Source: Bacteroidota bacterium | Lineage (GTDB): Bacteria; Bacteroidota; Ignavibacteria; Ignavibacteriales; Ignavibacteriaceae | Assembly: GCA_021796135.1 (NCBI GenBank) | Contig: JAJYOQ010000102.1 | Span: 1 to 11,011 of the forward strand | Direction: 5' to 3' | Length of the DNA: 11,011 nt | Part shown: positions 6,253-11,011 of the stretch, one piece after another | How the letters are laid out: each line of letters starts with the position of its first letter | Position numbering within the stretch: the stretch's first letter is position 1 | Position numbers and translations under genes: made by a program | Notes under the pieces: model-generated | Databases searched by the model: none | Seen by the model: the letters and a program-made list of their open reading frames with translations, nothing else | What the model was told of the DNA's origin: nothing

Positions 6253-7488
6253 ATGAAAAATTATTATCATTCCTTCGTTGTTTCTTTTATTATTATTTCT
6301 TTTTCAATTCTTTTAGTTAGTTGTAGCCAGGAAAGCGGTATCACCACGCCAAATGTAAATAATGGTACGGCTTTGACAAAGACTGCTGAACTTACAAGTT
6401 CTTCAATAAACCATTCACTAGATACTGTCGTTTATTTCCCCAAAAGTGGCAAAAGACTTGTTGTAAGTAAAAACTATTCAGCATATCAGTTGGCTCAAAT
6501 CGATAATTTTCTTACGACCCACACTATCAAAACAATAACTTCAGGTGTAACACCCAATCTTCAAAATTGTGCTGACAGAACTTTTTATAATTGGGAGGTG
6601 GAACCAAATCAGTATCAAACTACTCCCGGTAAATATTTAGGGATTGATTGTGATTATTTAACACCATCTCAATGTTTAAACTATGGATTTAATCAGTTAT
6701 TTATCCCTAATGGATCAAGTGGTTCTGTTAACAATGCTATTCATGCTGCGATTAATGCTAAGTTTAGCAGTAATAATTTGATGGTTGATTTGGGGGATTC
6801 AAATTCCGCTGCTGCAAGTAGTATTATTACCGGTATACCTTCAAATGAAGAACCAGGTTATTATTATATTGATGAACCTTTTGAAAAAACTAGGTTTGGT
6901 GATAGTATTACTACTGTTATTCCATATCTAGCAAATTTAATTAGTTCTACTAATCCTTCTGCTAAATTATTTATAACAAGTTGGACTCTTCCTTTTAACA
7001 CTTTATGTAATACTAGAAATTATTTAGCAGGTTTTGACTATTTGTTTTCCGTTAATAGTAATATATATGTTCAATGTGATCAATATACTTCTGATTGTTG
7101 TTCTAATGTTACCGGTTATTGGGACGCATTCAATAATGCATATGGATCACACGATATTTCAAACTGGATGCATGTTGTGATTAACAATGGTAGTGGTGCT
7201 GGGTGTTTAGGGTATACTACAGATTGGTCTACTTTATTTGGTAATGCAAACGGATTAGGAATAAATAATATCTGGCTATATTCGTATCAAACCGGTAATC
7301 AAACTGCAGTTTCTAACTTCGCTTATAGTGCCTGGACGAATGGTTTTGTGCTTAACTTAGAAAAGCAAGTTTTTACTGAATGGAAGTGTTCCCAGGATAA
7401 TTGTACTGATTGCGTTTGGCCAAATGAAGGCGTCTGGTATATATATAACATGTATTATACTGGGGTTGTTCAATATGTAAGATATTAG
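6253..7488 (+). CDS. Cysteine-rich lipoprotein, possibly glycoside-hydrolase-like
   Basis: A 411-residue lipoprotein: lipobox LVSC with the lipidated Cys at 24, followed by a Ser/Thr/Asn-rich linker to about residue 55. The body contains NQLFIPNG, YYYIDEPFEK (203-212), a following helix PYLANLISSTNPSAKLFITSW (224-244), YLFSVNSNIYVQCDQY (263-278), WMHVVINN and GINNIWLYSYQTGNQ (336-350). Alternating hydrophobic strands and helices with an acidic DEP at a strand end recall (beta/alpha)8 glycosidase-like proteins, with Asp207/Glu208 as candidate acids. This is a fold-level guess, not a family assignment. Eleven Cys lie in the mature chain (106, 133, 141, 252, 275, 282, 283, 318, 379, 384, 387), which suggests disulfides or a metal site. 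AAGGTGG lies 4 bases before the ATG. It is followed after 12 bases by the next lipoprotein gene and is probably cotranscribed with it. Confidence 0.8.
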   Translation: MKNYYHSFVVSFIIISFSILLVSCSQESGITTPNVNNGTALTKTAELTSSSINHSLDTVVYFPKSGKRLVVSKNYSAYQLAQIDNFLTTHTIKTITSGVTPNLQNCADRTFYNWEVEPNQYQTTPGKYLGIDCDYLTPSQCLNYGFNQLFIPNGSSGSVNNAIHAAINAKFSSNNLMVDLGDSNSAAASSIITGIPSNEEPGYYYIDEPFEKTRFGDSITTVIPYLANLISSTNPSAKLFITSWTLPFNTLCNTRNYLAGFDYLFSVNSNIYVQCDQYTSDCCSNVTGYWDAFNNAYGSHDISNWMHVVINNGSGAGCLGYTTDWSTLFGNANGLGINNIWLYSYQTGNQTAVSNFAYSAWTNGFVLNLEKQVFTEWKCSQDNCTDCVWPNEGVWYIYNMYYTGVVQYVRY

Positions 7489-7500
7489 GCTAAATAAATT

Positions 7501-8172
7501 ATGAAAAATATTTATTTAATTTTAGTAGGAATATTGTTATTCATAACAGGTTGTTCAACAACATATAAGGTAACTGATTTCTCCTCAAGAGATAAATTCT
7601 ATAGAGATTTTAACAATTTTGCAAGAAATAAAAATGTTAAAGTTACTTTTACAAACGACAGTTCCTTTTATGTTGATAATGGAGCCGAAATAGTAAATGA
7701 TACACTTTATTATCTTGGGATAGAAATTAATTCCGGAAATAAAAGGATTACTGTGTCGGATATAAAAGAATTAAATTATACAAGTAACGATTATAAATCC
7801 GCATCAATTTTATTAAAGAATGGCGAAAGTTATAGAGCAAAAGAAATTAAAATGGGAAAGGATTCAATAGAATTTGCATTTACTAATGAAGTAATTACGC
7901 AAAATAAAGTTACATCAATAAATAATATTCAGAAAATTAGTTATAAAAATAGATGGCTTGGGGTAATTCCCGGATCCATAGCAGGGACTTTGCTTGGGTT
8001 TGTAATAGGAGTAGCCACTATCAGTCCAAGTACTCCTCTTGCAGGTGAACTACAGGGTGGTACTCCGGCTAATTTTGCTTCTGTTCCGATTGGTACATTC
8101 TCAGGTTTAATTTTAGGAAGCGCTTTCGGATGGTTTATGGGCTTTAATTATACGTATCAATTTAACCCGTAA
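7501..8172 (+). CDS. Lipoprotein with glycine-rich C-terminal membrane segments, paralogue 1
   Basis: A 223-residue lipoprotein (lipobox ITGC, lipidated Cys 18). After TYKVTDFSSRDKFYRDFNNF comes a strand-rich middle (about 45-150) with two similar motifs: DTLYYLGIEI...ITVSDIKELNY and DSIEFAFTNE...VTSINNIQKISY. This resembles the short repeated beta units often seen in Bacteroidota lipoproteins. Two glycine-rich hydrophobic segments follow (152-173, IPGSIAGTLLGFVIGVA; 195-215, IGTFSGLILGSAFGWFMGF), separated by a Pro/Gly loop, and the protein ends NYTYQFNP. The two segments resemble glycine-zipper helices that could insert in a membrane. The start has no clear Shine-Dalgarno and lies 12 bases after the previous stop. 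It is a tandem paralogue of the broken gene at 8229-8901. The family was not recognised and function is unknown. Confidence 0.8.
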   Translation: MKNIYLILVGILLFITGCSTTYKVTDFSSRDKFYRDFNNFARNKNVKVTFTNDSSFYVDNGAEIVNDTLYYLGIEINSGNKRITVSDIKELNYTSNDYKSASILLKNGESYRAKEIKMGKDSIEFAFTNEVITQNKVTSINNIQKISYKNRWLGVIPGSIAGTLLGFVIGVATISPSTPLAGELQGGTPANFASVPIGTFSGLILGSAFGWFMGFNYTYQFNP

Positions 8173-8228
8173 ATGCTGAATATTGCTTAAAACGGGCAGC
8201 GTTCAATAAGTCGCTTATTAATTTAAGA

Positions 8229-8901
8229 ATGTTTGTTATGAAATCAACTTATTATTTAATAGTAGTATTTATTTCTTTAGTTATTTTAGGCTGCTCTTCA
8301 ACTTATACAATTAAAGATTTTTCTTCTAAAGAAAAATTCTATGATGACTTTAACAATTTTGCAAAAGATAAAAATGTTGAAGTTCAGTTTGTAAATGATA
8401 GCTCATTAACAATAGGCAATGGAGCTATAATAATACGCGATACTTGGCTTTCGTAAGGATAAAAAGTTCGGAAGTATTGCCATCTCAAAAATTAAAAATA
8501 TAGACTACATCACCAGCGATTATAAATCTGCAAACCTTCTCCTAACAAACGGTGAACAAATAAGAGCGGGAGATATTAGTATAGCAAATGATACACTGGA
8601 ATATTCAGTAACAAAGAAAATATTAACTCGAACCAAAGCTGCATTATTAGATGTAATAAAAGAAGTGAATTATAAAAATCATTGGCTTGGTATTCCATCA
8701 GGATTTCTAATTGGTGCAGTGTCTGGCATAGCAACAACATACCTTATAAGCCTCATCATTAAGAAAAACGTTAAAGATTATCATATTCAAACTAATGATT
8801 TTTATTACTCTATTATTACAGTTCCTCCCTTAGGTTCCTTAATAGGTACCATATGGGGCTGGTTGAATGGCTATACCTATACTTATCAATTTAATCCATA
8901 A
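8229..8901 (+). pseudogene. Tandem paralogue 2 of the glycine-rich lipoprotein, frameshifted
   Basis: This is a diverged copy of the upstream gene. The N-terminal frame reads MFVMKSTYYLIVVFISLVIL then GCSSTYTIKDFSS, ...FYDDFNNFAKDKNVEVQFVNDSS and NGAIIIRDT, and stops at 8456. From 8443 another frame continues LGFRKDKKFGSIAISKIKNI, DYITSDYKSANLLLTNGEQI, ...VNYKNHWLGIPSGFLIGAVS, and ends TYTYQFNP like paralogue 1. Against paralogue 1 (NDTLYYLGIEI) the join at 8441-8443 lacks about 11 bases encoding the LYY part, which explains the frame change. The true start is more likely the ATG at 8238 (MKST..., matching paralogue 1) than 8229. As written, only a 72-75-residue N-terminal piece lacking the membrane segments would be made. 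It is either a decaying duplicate or an assembly error. Confidence 0.8.
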
Positions 8902-9194
8902 TTATATTTATAAGCTCCGTAAAATATATTGCAGCGCTTTTCTTAACCTTAGCACTCCAAATTACCTTTTGCCCTCCAAAATTAATTTCCGCTCCATTCG
9001 AAAACTCATTCCGCAGCAAGCTGCTTAAACTCAAATTCAAATGAAAGTATTCAATCTTATTTCCCGCTCGTCACTCGTTACTAGTCACTTGTCACTAAGA
9101 CCACTACAAAGAAAACATCTGCAAACAAAACACAAACATTGATTGTTGCACTAATCAAAACCCATAAATAAATTTCTCCCAAAAAAGAAATACC
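8902..9194. other. Non-coding spacer with heptamer array
   Basis: No gene is seen. It holds TTCCGCTCCATTCGAAAACTC (near 8988-9007), related to a segment around 585-612, and the longest heptamer array (9067-9101). No convincing terminator for the lipoprotein run was found. Confidence 0.6.
9067..9101 (+). repeat. Heptamer tandem array, copy 4 (longest)
   Basis: Units CTCGTCA, CTCGTTA, CTAGTCA, CTTGTCA and a degenerate CTAAGAC. It has the same orientation as the other three arrays and lies about 95 bases before the nuclease gene. Confidence 0.8.
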
Positions 9195-9701
9195 ATGAAA
9201 AATTCAAACCTCATAGTCGTAATCGCACTCATACTTTTAATCATAAACCTTGGCCATTGCCAAACACTTCCCAAAAATTTACCCTATGGCTATACAATTA
9301 ATTCCAAAGTCGCACGAGTAATAGACGGCGACACATTTGTCCTTGCGGACTCCCAGCACGTTAGAATACTTGGAATAAACACACCGGAAATTGCAAGACT
9401 TGGAAAACCCGCCCAACCTTACGCAGATTCCGCAGCGACATTTACAAAATCCCTAATCGAAGGAAAACAAGTCAAACTTACGTTTGACGCAAAGACCTAT
9501 GATATATTCGGAAGGCTGCTAGCCTATGTTTGGCTGACTAACAAAAAAGGACAGGACTCCCTCTTCATACAAGCCGAACTACTCAAAGCAGGTTTAGCGA
9601 GAATAAGCTACTATCCGAAAGGTAAAAGATATTACGAATTATTTTATAACCTTCGCCGCACAGCAATGAAAAACAAACGTGGAATTTGGCTCCGTGAATA
9701 A
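9195..9701 (+). CDS. Secreted staphylococcal-nuclease-like (thermonuclease) enzyme
   Basis: A 168-residue exported nuclease-fold protein. The signal peptide spans residues 1-22 (LIVVIALILLIINLG core, likely cleavage before Gln23). The SNase domain spans about 37-166 with the key motifs: VIDGDTFVL (42-50, metal-binding Asp44/Asp46), VRILGINTPE (56-65, with Arg57 and Glu65 matching catalytic Arg35 and Glu43 of staphylococcal nuclease, and Asn62 in place of its Asp40), DIFGRLLAYVW (103-113, Arg107 matching Arg87), and AELLKAGLARISYY followed by the terminal KRGIWLRE. All catalytic residues are present, so a Ca-dependent phosphodiesterase acting on extracellular or periplasmic DNA or RNA is likely. 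There is no clear ribosome site. The last 23 bases overlap the next ORF. C-ending codons are more frequent here than in the genes upstream. Confidence 0.93.
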   Translation: MKNSNLIVVIALILLIINLGHCQTLPKNLPYGYTINSKVARVIDGDTFVLADSQHVRILGINTPEIARLGKPAQPYADSAATFTKSLIEGKQVKLTFDAKTYDIFGRLLAYVWLTNKKGQDSLFIQAELLKAGLARISYYPKGKRYYELFYNLRRTAMKNKRGIWLRE

Positions 9702-10014
9702 ATCCAATTCAAATAAATCCACACTCAAGCATCGTCATTCCCGCGAAAGCGGTAATCCATATATTTTTAATGTTGATGAACTCTTAGAAACTCCGTGCTT
9801 TCAGCAAATCAAATCCTACGGATTGATAGATGAAATCGCGCTTCGTAATTTCATAATAAAGAGCAATTACCGATCATTACGAAACAAATTACACCTAGGC
9901 GATGCAGTATATCAATTATCAAAAGAATATTTCCTATCCGAATCAGCAATTAATAATATCCTATTCCGAAAGCGAAATAAAAAACCCATCCAATACCCAG
10001 CCATCAAATTCTAA
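9679..10014 (+). CDS. Small helix-turn-helix-like protein with repeat-derived N-terminus
   Basis: A 111-residue frame opened by GTG at 9679, with another GTG at 9694; both overlap the nuclease gene end and no ATG is available in frame. The first 28 residues are low-complexity followed by RHSRESGNP, the peptide produced when a dispersed GTCATTCCCGC..GCGGxAATCC repeat is read through. From about residue 31 the sequence looks like a real domain: VDELLETPCFQQIKSYGLID (32-51), EIALRNFIIKSNYRSLRNK, then LGDAVYQLSKEYFLSESAIN (73-92) leading into NILFRKR, a helix-turn-helix-like pattern with a basic end. It is probably a small DNA-binding protein; relation to Mor/sigma-region-4-like helix-turn-helix proteins is a guess. 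Either the repeat has fused onto the gene and moved its start, or the true start is lost. Moderately sure that it is coding. Confidence 0.6.
   Translation: MEFGSVNKSNSNKSTLKHRHSRESGNPYIFNVDELLETPCFQQIKSYGLIDEIALRNFIIKSNYRSLRNKLHLGDAVYQLSKEYFLSESAINNILFRKRNKKPIQYPAIKF
9734..9758 (+). repeat. Palindromic repeat (GTCATTCCCGC type) inside an ORF
   Basis: The centre CCGC-GAAA-GCGG forms a 4-bp GC stem closed by a GAAA loop, between ends GTCATT and AATCC. It has the same overall plan as the GTCATTTCGA..GAGAAATCCC repeats elsewhere in the window. It encodes HSRESGN in the helix-turn-helix-like ORF. Confidence 0.75.
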
Positions 10015-10042
10015 CCCTACATCCCCACCTGTCAATAAAACT

Positions 10043-10079
10043 GTCATTTCGAATCCGGCTTTAGCCGGTGAGAAATCCC
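10043..10079 (+). repeat. Palindromic dispersed repeat, copy 3
   Basis: It is identical over 37 bases to the copy at 3643-3680, including the perfect CCGGCT/AGCCGG stem. The sequence after it (AATAAAGTCGTTATC) resembles the sequence after copy 1 (AATAAAGTTGTTATC), so the linker is also partly conserved. Confidence 0.8.
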
Positions 10080-10126
10080 ATTAATAAAGTCGTTATCCCG
10101 ATCCTACCTTCCAATAAAATAAAATT

Positions 10127-10154
10127 GTCATTTCGACCGAAGGGAGAAATCCCC
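10127..10154 (+). repeat. Palindromic dispersed repeat, copy 4
   Basis: Ends GTCATTTCGA and GGAGAAATCCCC around CCGAAG, close to copy 1. It is followed by CTATACAAGC, which also follows copy 5. Confidence 0.75.
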
Positions 10155-10229
10155 TATACAAGCCGACCACTCCATTCCTCCCCCCGCTCTGCTAAGCCTC
10201 TGACAAGCCTCCATCCCCCCTCCCAGCCT

Positions 10230-10264
10230 GTCATTTCGAAGGAGTCTTCGACTGAGAAATCCCC
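10230..10264 (+). repeat. Palindromic dispersed repeat, copy 5
   Basis: Ends GTCATTTCGA and TGAGAAATCCCC; the centre has a CGAAG/CTTCG stem. It is followed by CTATACAAGC and CACCACTCC, as after copy 4. Confidence 0.75.
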
Positions 10265-10415
10265 TATACAAGCTCACCACTCCAAAACTCCATCACTCCA
10301 AATTTCCATTCCTCCTTTCCCATTCTTACAGTGAAAACAGAAAAACCAATAAATATAATTGCCCCCGTGATCTTAATTCATAATTCAAAATTCACAAATA
10401 AAGAAAGGAGCCATC

Positions 10416-11011
10416 ATGGCTATTTTAAGTGGTAACGTAATCGGTAATCTAAGAGGCAGACTAGGAAATCTTTCCGCAAGAACAGTTGAGGGAAGAACCA
10501 TCATGTCAGCACGACCCTCTAGCTTTAACGTCAACTACGGACCAGCCGTACTTGATGTTAGACATAAATTTGCCGTTACCGTTGATCTTGCTCAGTCAAT
10601 ACTTTCGCTTGATACACTTTCCGCAATCTGGAAAACCGTAAAAGGCACAGGTATGTCGGTATTCAACACCATCTTCAAATCAAACTTCAGCTACTCCGCA
10701 GCTGACAAACCAACCGAGTATAACATAATTACACCCGGTGGATTCAGCTTGCCCGTAGACGTTGTTACAGTTGATGTTGATAAGATTACCGCATCACTGT
10801 TAGCATTGAACACAGAAACTGCATTCACCCCGGAAGAAGTTAACGCATCAGCAAACGCCCTCGTTAGCTTTTATGATCCAATGAATCCGGCAGATGCACC
10901 TTACGAAGTCATAGCACTTTCAAAAGAAATTGCTAACTTCGACTTCACTCAAACCTACAACCTTCAACTTGACTTCGATGCCAAGCAGAAACTTGTAGCA
11001 GAAAAATACAC
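10416..11011 (+). CDS. DUF6266-like protein of unknown function (3' end outside window)
   Basis: The ATG at 10416 follows AAGAAAGGAG (10401-10410) at 5 bases, the best-spaced ribosome site in the window. The frame is open for 198 codons to the window edge. The N-terminus, MAILSGNVIGNLRGRLGNLS followed by ARTVEGRTIMSARPSS and RHKFAVTVDLAQ (49-60), resembles the start of Bacteroidota DUF6266-type proteins (Gly-rich G-x-G-K-hG-N, then RPSS and an R/QxKFAV motif). That resemblance is from memory of the pattern, not a search. The rest is strand-rich (GGFSLPVDVVTVDVDKITAS, YNLQLDFDAKQK) and looks like Ig-like or structural domains. There is no signal peptide. Codons end in C far more often than in the genes before 9000, consistent with high expression or a different origin. 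Confidence 0.75.
   Translation, partial: MAILSGNVIGNLRGRLGNLSARTVEGRTIMSARPSSFNVNYGPAVLDVRHKFAVTVDLAQSILSLDTLSAIWKTVKGTGMSVFNTIFKSNFSYSAADKPTEYNIITPGGFSLPVDVVTVDVDKITASLLALNTETAFTPEEVNASANALVSFYDPMNPADAPYEVIALSKEIANFDFTQTYNLQLDFDAKQKLVAEKY

Larger units (their letters stand above)
10015..10415. other. Non-coding spacer with three palindromic repeats
   Basis: Repeats at 10043-10079, 10127-10154 and 10230-10264 are separated by C-rich, purine-poor sequence (10155-10325). The last 60 bases are AT-rich with near-repeats of AATTCA and lead into a strong ribosome site, so a promoter for the gene at 10416 is expected here. Overlapping open frames in this stretch run through the repeats and are not taken as genes. 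Confidence 0.65.

Noticed and set aside
10068..10334. 88-codon plus-strand frame
   Set aside because: It runs through three palindromic repeats and C-rich linker, giving a Pro/Ser-rich peptide with no domain and no ribosome site.

Overview
This AT-rich window has long intergenic stretches, and almost every recognisable gene product is exported: lipoproteins with clear lipoboxes, signal peptides cleaved in front of Gln, and an outer-membrane-type beta-barrel. Weak or absent Shine-Dalgarno signals before several genes, the barrel/lipoprotein repertoire and an N-terminal signature resembling Bacteroidota DUF6266-like proteins suggest Bacteroidota in the broad sense, possibly the Ignavibacteria/Chlorobi side. 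This is inference from gene content only. No rRNA, tRNA, transposase, CRISPR array or replication gene was seen.

Layout. 1-795 is non-coding and rich in repeats. 796-1009 holds fragments of a small decayed secreted-protein gene. 1057-2325 (+) is a secreted TPR protein. 2459-3063 (+) is an exported thioredoxin/TlpA-like protein split by an apparent one-base loss just before its CxxC motif. 3064-3900 is non-coding and packed with hairpins and dispersed repeats. 3917-5748 (-) is a two-gene unit: a beta-barrel protein followed 2 bases later by an S41-family protease lipoprotein. Two 66-bp direct repeats (64/66 identical) lie on either side of this unit. 6253-8901 (+) is a run of lipoproteins: a cysteine-rich one with a glycosidase-like IDEP motif, then two tandem paralogues with glycine-rich C-terminal membrane segments, the second broken by a deletion of about 11 bp. 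9195-9701 (+) is a secreted staphylococcal-nuclease-like enzyme. It overlaps a small helix-turn-helix-like ORF whose 5' end contains a dispersed palindromic repeat. 10015-10415 carries three more palindromic repeats. 10416 to the window end (+) is an open-ended CDS of the DUF6266-like type.

The genes do not form one obvious pathway. The common theme is the cell envelope, with several small likely transcription units separated by repeat-rich spacers. Two themes deserve attention. The first is the density of dispersed short repeats: a heptamer array at four places, a palindrome family at five, a related palindrome inside an ORF, and the 66-bp pair. The second is a series of reading-frame breaks (796-1009, near 2722, near 5682, near 8442), which point to gene decay or to assembly indels. 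Only read-level data can separate these two explanations.
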